From assembly GCA_020721865.1 (NCBI GenBank), contig DYLW01000024.1, forward strand, positions 1-39,928: 39,928 nt of DNA, in the 5' to 3' direction. The notes under the pieces were generated by a model. The model was not told the origin of the DNA. It ran no database searches and was given only the letters and a program-made list of their open reading frames with translations. Made by a program: the position numbers and the translations under genes. This document shows, one piece after another, positions 26,988 to 35,494 of this stretch (positions within the stretch are counted from its first letter, which is position 1; each line of letters begins with the position of its first letter). The DNA is from Leptospira biflexa. Its GTDB lineage: Bacteria > Spirochaetota > Leptospiria > Turneriellales > DYLW01.

Positions 26988-27632
26988 ATGAAAAAAATAA
27001 TTTATTTATGGGCATTCCAAATTTTATTGCTTACGGAAATATTTCCCGCCGTGATGCAGATTGATTTCACAAATGGAACATCCGCTCTGGATATGGGGAT
27101 GGGTCTACAGCCGGGGGATATAATCCGGGTGGAAACATCCGGAGGGAATTTTTCCCGTGTTCTGGGAAACAATCTTTCTTTTCCCGTGGTTGCACAATTT
27201 AACGGGGATTATCTCATGATCCGCTCTCAGGAAAACGTTCCATTGGCGTATCTATGCTGGGGAGGGGGAAATCCGGAAAAAAACAAGGAAGCCCAGAGAG
27301 CGGGATTGTGGCATGGCTCCTGCGTGGACGTCCCGGCATTCCAGTCACGCATGGGAATTTTGCGTCTGCATCGGGTTTATTTTTCTCCTCTGAGGAAAGA
27401 GTATTATTTCTGGGATAATGCCTCCGGTCTGGTCATTTCTCCTCAACCGGAGCTGGAACAACGGCGGTCTTTCCGGAGGGAAAATATTGCGGAAGCACCG
27501 TTTTATTCTCGTAGTTTTTCCCTGCATACGCTAAGAGGGAAACAGATAGCATTCCCCGGATGGGAAAATCTTCCCCCTGGAATTTACCTGGTGTATTCAG
27601 AAAACCGGGTCTATTTGTTATATGCACAGTGA
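26988..27632 (+). CDS. Exported hypothetical protein, first gene of an envelope cassette
   Basis: A 214-aa protein with a signal peptide (KKIIYLWAFQILLLTEIFPAVM). The mature part is predicted beta-rich, with many aromatic and Gly residues (AYLCWGGGNPEKN, RKEYYFWDNASGLVIS, LPPGIYLVYSENRVYLLY). The last block resembles the PGIYLVxxxN strand seen at the C-termini of some extracellular beta-sandwich domains. Two Cys residues (in LCWGG and GSCVDV) could form a disulfide. No family recognised. The stop overlaps the start region of the next gene. Confidence 0.7.
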   Translation: MKKIIYLWAFQILLLTEIFPAVMQIDFTNGTSALDMGMGLQPGDIIRVETSGGNFSRVLGNNLSFPVVAQFNGDYLMIRSQENVPLAYLCWGGGNPEKNKEAQRAGLWHGSCVDVPAFQSRMGILRLHRVYFSPLRKEYYFWDNASGLVISPQPELEQRRSFRRENIAEAPFYSRSFSLHTLRGKQIAFPGWENLPPGIYLVYSENRVYLLYAQ

Positions 27633-28605
27633 TATGAAAAGCATCGGTGTTGTGATTATTGCTCTGGTTTTTGGCGGGGTTGTCCATGCCCGGACTGCCG
27701 TCTGGCTTTCCACACAGGCACCCGATATTCCGGTGGAGCCGGAGATAACCCGGACAGGCTTTATTCTGAATGCGGGCAAAAGCCTTCTGTATGCGAATTG
27801 GGATTCCTGCCGGGTGGAGGATCTGTACGCCAAAAATGATTTTCTGCTTTCCGGTGGATGGAAATTGAGTCCAGAATTTTCCCTTATGGGAGGTGGTTTT
27901 TTTTCTTCCACGAGGCTTCCGGAGCTGGAGGTGGAGATGGGATTGGCGGAACCGGCGGGAGGATTCCTCTGGGAGCAGGAAGATATAAACGCCTTTTTTA
28001 TCGCCTCCCTAAATCGGCAGAATTTTCAGATATCCCATTCCAACTATTATTATGTTCCCCTGCGTTTTTCTCTCGATTTCCTGAAAGAACGCGATGAAGA
28101 AATGGTTTCCACCGTTAAAATATATCTGGAGCTATTTCCGGGCTATCATCTTTCCGCCGGATACCAGAATCCTCTTAACAAGATATCCACAGGAGTGGTT
28201 TTTCATTTTCATTCAGCCTATGAATTTTCTCTGGAAATGAGTTTTCCTTCATCGGAGTCTCCCACCCGCACCCTTTATGCGGGAATCCAATACCAGTGGG
28301 GGAAAAAAATCCGGAGTTATGGGGATGAGGGAAAGAGCAATGGATCTTTCTGGGGATTTGACCCTGGGCAGGAGCAGACCACGGAGGAAACACAGAAAGA
28401 GAAAACACTAAAACGGGAAAAAAGGCATAAAATTATAAATAAATATATCCCCAGAAAAATTCCGTCTTTCGCAGTTCTTGTCCGATGGGGACTCACTCCG
28501 GCCAACGCCCTGCGTTTCCAGAAATCCGGGGATGTGTGTGGGATGGATATCCGGAGCCGGGAAATTCTGGGGCAGAAAGGATACCACTGCCGGAGGTCGT
28601 CATGA
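27622..28605 (+). CDS. Exported hypothetical protein with a barrel-like body and a C-terminal Cys module
   Basis: A 327-aa product, or 323 aa if it begins at ATG 27634; both give a signal peptide (KSIGVVIIALVFGGVVHA). Residues about 40-235 alternate polar and hydrophobic residues with many Gly/Tyr/Phe (LLSGGWKLSPEFSLMGGGFF, TLYAGIQYQW), suggesting an outer-membrane beta-barrel or beta-sheet protein. A strongly charged linker (about 245-275) follows. Then comes a distinct C-terminal module (FAVLVRWGLTPANALRF) with two Cys spaced C-x16-C. It overlaps both neighbours, the next start sharing its stop as ATGA. No family recognised. Confidence 0.68.
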   Translation: MHSDMKSIGVVIIALVFGGVVHARTAVWLSTQAPDIPVEPEITRTGFILNAGKSLLYANWDSCRVEDLYAKNDFLLSGGWKLSPEFSLMGGGFFSSTRLPELEVEMGLAEPAGGFLWEQEDINAFFIASLNRQNFQISHSNYYYVPLRFSLDFLKERDEEMVSTVKIYLELFPGYHLSAGYQNPLNKISTGVVFHFHSAYEFSLEMSFPSSESPTRTLYAGIQYQWGKKIRSYGDEGKSNGSFWGFDPGQEQTTEETQKEKTLKREKRHKIINKYIPRKIPSFAVLVRWGLTPANALRFQKSGDVCGMDIRSREILGQKGYHCRRSS

Positions 28606-30017
28606 AAAAAATTGCATCCATTTTCAGAGTGCTCTGGCCGGTGGTTCTGTATGGCGGGATGGTTCTATCTTTGGAAACAATAACGGGGGAAACAATATCC
28701 GGCCATACCATAGGTGCCATGGCCACCGGATATGTAGTGGCGGGTGAGCAGACGGAAGCGGGATTTTTCCTCCGGAGCGAAGAATATCTTGCGGGATATA
28801 CCTGGCGGATAGAGGAAACCTGTAACTCGGAAACGTATTCCGATGAGCAGAAAACCCTCCACCAAGTCTATGGCTGGTTCCGCTATCCGGGGGAATACTT
28901 CCGGCTGGACGCGGGAAATTATCTTCTGGATAATGAAATGGCGGGTTTTTATCTTTCCAGCGGAAGCTATTCACCCGGTTCCTATGCCCAACCCACCGAA
29001 TCCCCCATCGGGTGGGGATTTCAGGTTTCCCCCTTCCCAAATTATGAGGATTCCCCTTGGGGAAAATCCCGTATTCTTGTGAAGAATTACTACAAGGATA
29101 TTTCCTCATCGGAAGAAAATGGCACCCCAAATCCCGCCGCTACCATAGGAATGCTCCAGACGGCATGGATGTTTCCTCTGGCAAGAGGTTTGTCCATCCA
29201 GCCCGGAGTGGTTTCTCATTTTGCAGATCATGAGACCGGGGAGAAAACAAACTATGCTCCACCACTGCCGGTTCTGTCTCTGGACTATGACTACCGGGGA
29301 GAGACTACCTCCATTGGTCTGTTGGGGGTCGTGGACGGGAGCTCCAGCTTCCTGGCGGATTTTTCCCTTTTTTCTGGAAATGACCGCAGGTCGGTTTATG
29401 CACGGGGGGTGGGATTCCAAAAGAAACGGGAGAATCCTTTCTCCCACGGAGTTTATCTGGCCGATGAGGGGGGCTGGGGAATTTTTTCCGCCCGGTCTCT
29501 GGAATCCGATGCTTTTGTCTACTACCGGCGGTTGCAGGACAAGGGGGAAGGAAAGGAATTCTCCCTTGTCCGCATGTCCCATTCCTGGGTGAGTGGAATT
29601 TTCCAGAAAGAGGAGGATGGCTCCCTTTATGCTGGTGGATTCCTCCAGAAAAGAAATCCGGATTCCCTAATTTCTTCATCGATCTGGTGGAAAAGAGTGT
29701 ATCCCTATCTGGGGGGATTGTTTGGTTTCCATGGCCAATCTGCCATGCTTTCCGGTGGGCTGGATCTGGGTAAGGAAATTCGCTTGGGTGGATTTTATCT
29801 GCCGTATCTGGACGCAGAGGAGATGCCCTTTGTACCGGAAACGGATTACAACGAGGATACTCTGGAGCGGTATCACCGGATGTATGGGGTGCACGGGCAA
29901 TCCGGAATCTATACCCGGTGGAATTTTTCCCGGTTTTACCTGTACACTGTTTTGGTTTTTGCTCCGGAAGGAAACCCCACCGGGACATTTATGGCATCCT
30001 ATTCCCGTGCGTTTTGA
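28602..30017 (+). CDS. Putative outer-membrane beta-barrel protein
   Basis: A 471-aa product from ATG 28602, which overlaps the previous stop (ATGA). The longer in-frame start at 28485 lies inside that gene and lacks a signal peptide, so it was rejected. Residues 1-23 form a signal peptide (KKIASIFRVLWPVVLYGGMVLS). The body shows many amphipathic strands rich in Gly, Tyr, Phe and Trp (GYVVAGEQTEAGFFLRSEE, AMLSGGLDLGKEIRLGGFYL, FYLYTVLVF). The last residue is Phe (ASYSRAF), the usual end of BAM-inserted barrel proteins. This is the best-supported outer-membrane member of the three-gene cassette. Ligand or function unknown. Confidence 0.75.
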   Translation: MKKIASIFRVLWPVVLYGGMVLSLETITGETISGHTIGAMATGYVVAGEQTEAGFFLRSEEYLAGYTWRIEETCNSETYSDEQKTLHQVYGWFRYPGEYFRLDAGNYLLDNEMAGFYLSSGSYSPGSYAQPTESPIGWGFQVSPFPNYEDSPWGKSRILVKNYYKDISSSEENGTPNPAATIGMLQTAWMFPLARGLSIQPGVVSHFADHETGEKTNYAPPLPVLSLDYDYRGETTSIGLLGVVDGSSSFLADFSLFSGNDRRSVYARGVGFQKKRENPFSHGVYLADEGGWGIFSARSLESDAFVYYRRLQDKGEGKEFSLVRMSHSWVSGIFQKEEDGSLYAGGFLQKRNPDSLISSSIWWKRVYPYLGGLFGFHGQSAMLSGGLDLGKEIRLGGFYLPYLDAEEMPFVPETDYNEDTLERYHRMYGVHGQSGIYTRWNFSRFYLYTVLVFAPEGNPTGTFMASYSRAF

Positions 30018-30020
30018 TTT

Positions 30021-31184
30021 CTATGCGATCATCCAGGCAAAAAGAAACGCAGACGTCAGGGCATAGAGATTACCCAGAATAGCCAGTACCAGACCCACGG
30101 GAACCAGAGACGGATGATACACAGATGCCAGAATGGGCCCGCTGATGATACCCCCAATATTGCACTGGGAAGAAATGGCCAGAAGCGGGAAGGGCAGTTT
30201 CAAGAATCTTCCCGCAATGAAAAACAGGAAAAACCCATGCAGGAGTATCCAAACCACCCCGGCAGCCAAATAGAGATGGGCATTCCGGATGGAGGAGAAA
30301 TCAGAGGATGCCCCCAGAGCCGCCAGAACCAGATACAGCAAAAAATTCCCCAGATTCTGGTAATCCTCCCGGTTTTTTTCAAAATGGGATAGAAAGGATA
30401 CCAGAAATCCGGCCAGAGTGGCATACAGAACCGTCCATCCAAAAGCGGAGATGATTTTTCCCTGCCCGGGGTGGACTTTCCCCAGACGTAGCAGCAATTC
30501 ACTGCCCAGGGTCATAATCAGGATGGCAAACGCCAAAGAGTGGGTATGGGAAAAAATGGAAGTCCGGGATTCTGGCGTGGGGGTTACCGGCGTGTCGTCC
30601 ATGGAAATGTCCATTGGACGGGCAGAATTCCATTGGTCTATTGTTCCGGAAAATGGGCGTAAAAATATCAGGAAGGCCATCCAACTGTATCCCACAAAGG
30701 TATCCACCAGAACCATCATACCCATCAGACCGGAAGGCGTCTGGAATGATTTTCCTGCGGCCAGCATACTGGAACTGCCACCAATCCAGCTTGCAGAGAG
30801 GGCTGCAAATCCTTTCCATACATCTTTCTCCAAAAATGCGGAAAACAGATAGAAGGATACCAAACCTCCGGCCAGTACAGCCAAAGTTCCCAGAAACATC
30901 CCCAAAAAGGGGTATAAACCCATTTTTTTCAGTGCCGATGGATGGGAGGAAGAAAGCAGGAAAATAATAGCAGCGGGAAGAAGATAATTCTGGATGGTAT
31001 CATAAGCGATGGAAGCCACGGGTAAAAGTCCGGAATAGGAAAAGGCCATGGGGATCACATAGACATAAACCACTGGGGGAGTATACCGGAACAGAAATTG
31101 CCACTTTTTCCAACTGGCGGCATAAAAAATTGTGAAAATAATCGATATCAGAATTCCGGTTTCTGTCATACTCAAAAACTCCAT
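30021..31184 (-). CDS. DUF819 family integral membrane protein
   Basis: A 387-aa polytopic membrane protein with around ten hydrophobic segments. Family marks are SYSGLLP followed by [28 protein letters not shown], the [14 protein letters not shown] block and a VDT in the next helix; the last part ([19 protein letters not shown]) is also typical. DUF819 proteins are predicted transporters or permeases of unknown substrate. A hydrophilic loop rich in Pro/Thr lies near residues 185-215. ATG 31169 ([11 protein letters not shown]) is an equally possible start. It is convergent with the preceding outer-membrane gene (3-base gap) and divergent from msrBA. Confidence 0.85.
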   Translation of the reverse strand: MEFLSMTETGILISIIFTIFYAASWKKWQFLFRYTPPVVYVYVIPMAFSYSGLLPVASIAYDTIQNYLLPAAIIFLLSSSHPSALKKMGLYPFLGMFLGTLAVLAGGLVSFYLFSAFLEKDVWKGFAALSASWIGGSSSMLAAGKSFQTPSGLMGMMVLVDTFVGYSWMAFLIFLRPFSGTIDQWNSARPMDISMDDTPVTPTPESRTSIFSHTHSLAFAILIMTLGSELLLRLGKVHPGQGKIISAFGWTVLYATLAGFLVSFLSHFEKNREDYQNLGNFLLYLVLAALGASSDFSSIRNAHLYLAAGVVWILLHGFFLFFIAGRFLKLPFPLLAISSQCNIGGIISGPILASVYHPSLVPVGLVLAILGNLYALTSAFLFAWMIA

Positions 31185-31212
31185 TCATGCGGAAACAGTA
31201 AAGGATTTTTTA

Positions 31213-31232
31213 CGGAATTTATCGGAATTTAT
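31213..31232 (+). repeat. Tandem 10-bp repeat next to the msrBA promoter
   Basis: CGGAATTTAT is repeated perfectly in tandem (31213-31222 and 31223-31232), with the second copy running into the -35 hexamer. A 10-bp period puts both copies on the same face of the helix, which suits a regulator binding site. The regulator is unknown. Confidence 0.5.
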
Positions 31233-31260
31233 TGCCTATATCAATAATGATTATTATTAT
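31232..31260 (+). promoter_or_regulatory. Promoter of msrBA
   Basis: TTGCCT (31232-31237) and TATTAT (31255-31260) are 17 bp apart. Transcription would start near 31267, only a few bases before the ATG at 31270, and no ribosome site is present, so the mRNA may be leaderless. Confidence 0.5.
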
Positions 31261-31269
31261 CTATTCAGA

Positions 31270-32409
31270 ATGTATACAAGAAAAATCCTAATTGGTTTAG
31301 TCATTGTGGCTTTTTCCTGCACAGATAAAATAGTAACTGAAAATAAAGGGGGCAAAGCAGTGAAACCTATGGTAGAAAATGAAAAAGGGGACCACTTATC
31401 CGCAGAACATCGCAAGAATATCCAGAAACTCACCCCATTGCAATACCGTGTAGTGCGGGAAAACGGAACGGAGCCTCCTTTCCAGAATGAATATTATGAC
31501 AACCATGAAGAGGGGATTTATGTGGATGTGGTTTCCGGTGAGCCGCTCTTTTCTTCCCAGGATAAATTTGATTCCGGAACAGGCTGGCCTTCCTTCACCC
31601 GACCCATCGATGAAAAGAATGTTGTTTCTAACCGGGATAATTCCCACGGAATGAGCCGGGTGGAAGTGCGGAGCCGCCGGGGAGATTCCCACCTTGGCCA
31701 TGTTTTTGAAGACGGCCCCCGGGACAAAACTGGCCTGCGATATTGCATCAACTCCGCTTCTCTGCGTTTTATCCCCAAGGAAAAAATGGATGCCGAGGGT
31801 TACGGACATCTTCTCACATTGTTCCCGGAGCAGCCGGGATCCGGTACGGGGGAAACCACAGATGGGACCATTTTTAATGGCTTCCGGGAAATCCTGAAGA
31901 AAAAACCAGGGTTCCGGGTGGCCACCTTTGGGGCGGGGTGTTTCTGGGGAGTGGAAAGCATTCTAAAAAAAACTGCGGGCGTGAAGGATGTGGAATCCGG
32001 ATATATGGGGGGGATCCTCAAAAATCCCGGATACTATGATGTAGCCAAAGGCAACACCGGCCATGCGGAAGTGGTGCAGGTGGTCTATGATCCGGATACC
32101 ATCCCCTATAAAGAGCTGGTGCGGGTTTTTTTCCGCCTGCATAATCCCACAACCCAGGACAGACAGGGCCCCGATGTGGGAAGCCAGTACCGCTCTGTGA
32201 TCTTTTATCACAGTGAGGAGCAGAAAAATATTGCAGAAAAGGTGAAGGCAGATTTTAACCAGACATCTTCCTATGCAAAATCATTGGGGAAAAAGGCCGT
32301 GACGCAGATAGTGGAGGCAAAACCTTTTTATGCGGCGGAGGATTACCACCAGGACTACTACGATAAGAATGTCCGCAGCACCTGCCATTCGTTGCGGGAT
32401 TCCTGGTAA
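31270..32409 (+). CDS. msrBA: Lipoprotein methionine sulfoxide reductase, MsrB-MsrA fusion
   Basis: A 379-aa bifunctional repair enzyme that reduces both epimers of methionine sulfoxide in proteins. The ATG at 31270 was chosen because it gives a lipoprotein signal ending VAFSC; the frame is open upstream, but that part overlaps the divergent gene. MsrB comes first (about 50-175) with catalytic C159 in [11 protein letters not shown]; the paired CxxC zinc ligands of many MsrB are absent ([11 protein letters not shown] and [11 protein letters not shown]). MsrA follows (about 215-370) with C224 in GAGCFWG and the [10 protein letters not shown] block. The N-terminal-MsrB order is less common than MsrA-MsrB. 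A lipid anchor predicts work in the periplasm or envelope. Confidence 0.92.
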   Translation: MYTRKILIGLVIVAFSCTDKIVTENKGGKAVKPMVENEKGDHLSAEHRKNIQKLTPLQYRVVRENGTEPPFQNEYYDNHEEGIYVDVVSGEPLFSSQDKFDSGTGWPSFTRPIDEKNVVSNRDNSHGMSRVEVRSRRGDSHLGHVFEDGPRDKTGLRYCINSASLRFIPKEKMDAEGYGHLLTLFPEQPGSGTGETTDGTIFNGFREILKKKPGFRVATFGAGCFWGVESILKKTAGVKDVESGYMGGILKNPGYYDVAKGNTGHAEVVQVVYDPDTIPYKELVRVFFRLHNPTTQDRQGPDVGSQYRSVIFYHSEEQKNIAEKVKADFNQTSSYAKSLGKKAVTQIVEAKPFYAAEDYHQDYYDKNVRSTCHSLRDSW

Positions 32410-32455
32410 TACGCAAATGGACTTTGCAGGTTCCGTGGGTTATTAGTTCTGGCCC

Positions 32456-33703
32456 ATGGCAAAATTTGTATTGCTGTTTATCTTCCTGTATGTAACCATT
32501 TTCGGTTATTTTCTCTGGATATCCATACGGGTTATGTATAAGGGAAATAAAGATAACCTGCAGATATGGAAAGCCACTTTGGTCTTTGGGAAAATACTCT
32601 ACGGAACCGTGAGTATCCTTTTTGCGGTAAATACGGTTTTTCTAATCATTATGGGAATCCATGGAAAAACTCTGCCGATGGGTTTTGAGGGTGGGGCGTT
32701 TTACCCTTATTCTGTGTGGATTTCCTGGAATTATTCCATGCTTTTCTTCCTTCCGTTTATCCTGATTTTTCTGGTTATTGCAGGAAGCCTGTGGTTCTTG
32801 AGAGAAATTTTTTCCCATCCCGTCGCTGCATTTCCCCTCCGCAAGACATTGGTTTATGGATACCTCGCCTTCTTTTTAGTTTTGTTCACGCTCATCCATA
32901 TCTCCAACCGCAGTCCGGAAGTGAGGAAGATTTCTCTGGATCTTCCCCACGTGGGCAGGGTGGAGAAGCAGAAACTCCGGATTCTCCAGATATCGGATAC
33001 GCACATCGGCAATATTATCCACCGCCGGGAAATGGCAAAAATTGCCGCTCTGGTGAACGCCACGGAGGCAGACATCCTGGTACTGACGGGAGATATCATT
33101 GACAATAATAATGAGTTCATTCCCATTTTCTCGGAATTTTACCACTCTCTGAAGAAAATCCCCACCTATGCCATCATCGGCAACCATGACCACATTGACT
33201 CTGTCCGGCCATTGGTGGAAGAATTCCGGAAACTGGGAATTGTGCTTCTGGACAATGATTCCCGGCAGTTTAAGGATAAAAACGGAAATGTATGGCAGAT
33301 TGTGGGCACGGACTACCCCTTTCCCCATTTCCAGAATGCACAGAAAAGGAAGGCATTGATCCAGCGGTATTATTCATCGGCCTTTGGGAAAACGGATAAC
33401 AAAAATCCGGTGCTGTTTCTGCTGCATGACCCCAAAGACCTGCCCATTTTTTTCTCCCGGATGTCCAAAGATAACAAGCGGATGGATCTTTCCCTGGCCG
33501 GACACACCCACGGCAGCCAGATCTGTTTCCCGTTTTTCCTGAAATTCCTGGAAAACAATATCCATCCTTTCATCCGGGGTCATTATGTCTTAGGTGGTGG
33601 AACACCGGCAGAAAGCCATCTTTATGTAAACGCAGGAACGGGACACTGGATGCCGGTTCGTTTGTGCTGTCCTCCGGAGATCACACTTCTGGAAATATTC
33701 TAA
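32456..33703 (+). CDS. Membrane metallophosphoesterase (calcineurin-like)
   Basis: A 415-aa protein with four predicted membrane segments in the first 160 residues (for example KFVLLFIFLYVTIFGYFLWI and MLFFLPFILIFLVIAGSLWF). A C-terminal calcineurin-like phosphoesterase follows. All metal-site motifs are present: ISDTHIGN, GDIIDNN, GNHDHID, LLHDP and GHTHGSQ. The layout resembles the YkuE/YaeI group, some of which act on lipid A-type pyrophosphates, but the substrate cannot be read here. The gene follows msrBA by 46 bases with no clear ribosome site. Confidence 0.88.
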   Translation: MAKFVLLFIFLYVTIFGYFLWISIRVMYKGNKDNLQIWKATLVFGKILYGTVSILFAVNTVFLIIMGIHGKTLPMGFEGGAFYPYSVWISWNYSMLFFLPFILIFLVIAGSLWFLREIFSHPVAAFPLRKTLVYGYLAFFLVLFTLIHISNRSPEVRKISLDLPHVGRVEKQKLRILQISDTHIGNIIHRREMAKIAALVNATEADILVLTGDIIDNNNEFIPIFSEFYHSLKKIPTYAIIGNHDHIDSVRPLVEEFRKLGIVLLDNDSRQFKDKNGNVWQIVGTDYPFPHFQNAQKRKALIQRYYSSAFGKTDNKNPVLFLLHDPKDLPIFFSRMSKDNKRMDLSLAGHTHGSQICFPFFLKFLENNIHPFIRGHYVLGGGTPAESHLYVNAGTGHWMPVRLCCPPEITLLEIF

Positions 33704-33727
33704 TTATTCCGTAATCCAGGAAAAATG

Positions 33728-33759
33728 GTTGTCTTGGTGACGGCAATCCGGAAGACAAC
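33728..33759 (+). promoter_or_regulatory. Perfect 8-bp hairpin in the leader of the outer-membrane gene
   Basis: GTTGTCTT (33728-33735) pairs with AAGACAAC (33752-33759) around a 16-base loop, 26 bases before the next start codon. No T-run follows. It may be an mRNA stability or regulatory element, or a weak end signal for the phosphoesterase gene. Part of stem and loop (CTTGGTGACGG, 33733-33743) recurs at 35481-35491. Confidence 0.45.
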
Positions 33760-33785
33760 AATAAACCAATAAACGGGAGAGTATT

Positions 33786-35405
33786 ATGCTACAAAATATT
33801 GTAAAAAAATCCGGCCTATGGATGATCACGCTGATTGTTTTCACTGGAAGCGGAAATTTCCTCTGGTCCTATATTTCCATTTTTGAAAAGTCCATTCCCA
33901 ACCAGGCCGGGGTGAGCTATGATATCACCTTTGACAACTGGGATTACCTCATTGCCCCTGCGTATTATTCACAGCTAAAAAACGACTCCCTGGAGGCCGG
34001 TTACACCAATTTTACCGGAGAGAAAAATACCATTCTTCTGGGAGGACGGTTCACCTTGGGTCTGCCCATTTACACTGCGGTATCCTATAAAAACAATCCC
34101 ACCCAGAAAGAAAATTCCAATACCACATCGGAAACCAAAAAACAGATCATTGAAGATATGCACCTGCGGGCTTCCGTGGGCATTCTGGTGGGCGAAAGTC
34201 TGGGCGTGGGGATTTTTACCCAGATGAAGCAGATGGCTCCGGACGAAGCCAGTGATCTGAAATATAACCATTTTTCCTATACCAACCCCAATGCGGGCGA
34301 TGGGCAAATATCCAGCTTTGAGTATGACTACCATAATCCGGATGATATTACCCAGATTGGCATCAATGCGGGCGGGCAGTTTGGCCGGCTGGTGGCTTCC
34401 CTGGGTATGGCCTATCTGGTGGAAGGCGGGGAAAACGAAATGACGGTAAAAATAAACGGTGGATCCCATCGGATTATTAACAATGCCGGGAAATATGCCC
34501 CCATTCCTATGAATTTACCGGCCAGCCTGGGAGGTAGCGAAGTATCCTACCCAACAGATGCGGATGGCAATGCCCTCAAAGCCCCGCAGGCTATTGGCGA
34601 TAAACCCTCCGGAGTGATGTATATGAATGCCCAGACCATTGGCTGGCTACAGTATGGCAGCGGGGATAATGTAGGCTGGTATGGCGGGGCCAAAATTCCA
34701 GTAGGAACAACGGATTATTCGTTTGATGAGCTCTTTCAGAGGGATTGCGGTGGACAGCCCAGTTGTACGGTCGTAGCACCGGTGGGAAGCAAAGAAGTCA
34801 CCAAAAACACCTACACCGGAGTGGAGGATGGGAATCTCTACATCTTCTCCACCCAAGCCTTCAAAGTGGGCAAAAGCGGGATGTTTTATGTGACCCCGGA
34901 ACTGGGAGCCATTGTGAACCATACAGAATGGGTGCGTACACCGGATACCGGAAATAAATCCACCATCAAATTTCAGAACTATGCCGTGGCCGCCGGCCTT
35001 CCGCTGGTATTCCAAATTGCCGTCCATCCCCAACTGGATTTATTCGCCGGTACATACCCCAAACTGAAGTACTCCATCCACGACCGCAGAATAGAAAAAA
35101 CAGAACCGGTTTCCGGAAGCGGAGCAACCAATACCAATACCACCAGCGAAACTCCCTCCACCCTGGTGTCCTCCTTAGAAGACTATGGTCTGGGATTCCA
35201 GTATAAGCCGGATAAGAATTTTCACATCAACCTGCTCTTCAACAAGGACGATGAAACCGGCTTTAAAGGCGTGAGCCTCACCGCATACTACCTCTTTGAA
35301 GCCGTAAAAGCGGGAGAAGAAGGCACCGCCACCGAAGATAAAACCTCCCGTATAAAAATGATCGAAGAAACCAACAAAGCGGAAGAAGCAAAAAAGCAGA
35401 ACTGA
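33786..35405 (+). CDS. Putative outer-membrane / beta-barrel protein
   Basis: A 539-aa exported protein with an N-terminal hydrophobic signal (LWMITLIVFTGSGNFLW) and a GGGAGAG-like ribosome site. The body has many short amphipathic strands with Gly/Tyr/Asn turns (AGYTNFTGEKNTILLGGRFTL, YAVAAGLPLVFQIAVHPQLDLFAG) and polar loops, as in channel-type outer-membrane proteins. One loop carries a Cys pair (RDCGGQPSCTVV). The last strand is VSLTAYYLF, followed by a charged, soluble tail of about 35 residues (ending EEAKKQN), so it lacks the usual terminal Phe. It is a single-gene unit closed by a strong terminator. No specific family recognised. Confidence 0.72.
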   Translation: MLQNIVKKSGLWMITLIVFTGSGNFLWSYISIFEKSIPNQAGVSYDITFDNWDYLIAPAYYSQLKNDSLEAGYTNFTGEKNTILLGGRFTLGLPIYTAVSYKNNPTQKENSNTTSETKKQIIEDMHLRASVGILVGESLGVGIFTQMKQMAPDEASDLKYNHFSYTNPNAGDGQISSFEYDYHNPDDITQIGINAGGQFGRLVASLGMAYLVEGGENEMTVKINGGSHRIINNAGKYAPIPMNLPASLGGSEVSYPTDADGNALKAPQAIGDKPSGVMYMNAQTIGWLQYGSGDNVGWYGGAKIPVGTTDYSFDELFQRDCGGQPSCTVVAPVGSKEVTKNTYTGVEDGNLYIFSTQAFKVGKSGMFYVTPELGAIVNHTEWVRTPDTGNKSTIKFQNYAVAAGLPLVFQIAVHPQLDLFAGTYPKLKYSIHDRRIEKTEPVSGSGATNTNTTSETPSTLVSSLEDYGLGFQYKPDKNFHINLLFNKDDETGFKGVSLTAYYLFEAVKAGEEGTATEDKTSRIKMIEETNKAEEAKKQN

Positions 35406-35427
35406 GATCCCCCCAACCGGAGAATCA

Positions 35428-35456
35428 AAAAAAGCCCCGCTTTATGGGGCTTTTTT
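35428..35456. terminator. Bidirectional intrinsic terminator
   Basis: An 11-bp stem is formed by A6GCCCC (35428-35438) and GGGGCT6 (35446-35456) around a 7-base loop. The T-run after the stem on + and the complementary one on - make it suitable for ending both the outer-membrane gene and the opposing fba-methyltransferase operon. Confidence 0.92.
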
Positions 35457-35494
35457 GTGGGGTTCGGATGTGGTTACGTCCTTGGTGACGGGGA

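Noticed and set aside
28485..28601. N-terminal extension of the third cassette protein
   Set aside because: It lies fully within the previous gene in another frame and would bury the clear signal peptide starting at ATG 28602.
28624..29988. Long minus-strand ORFs opposite the outer-membrane gene
   Set aside because: They are rich in Pro, His and Arg, have no recognisable domains, and lie opposite a gene with a clear signal peptide and barrel-type end.
31132..31269. N-terminal extension of MsrBA
   Set aside because: It overlaps the divergent DUF819 gene and covers the promoter and tandem repeat; ATG 31270 gives a lipoprotein signal.
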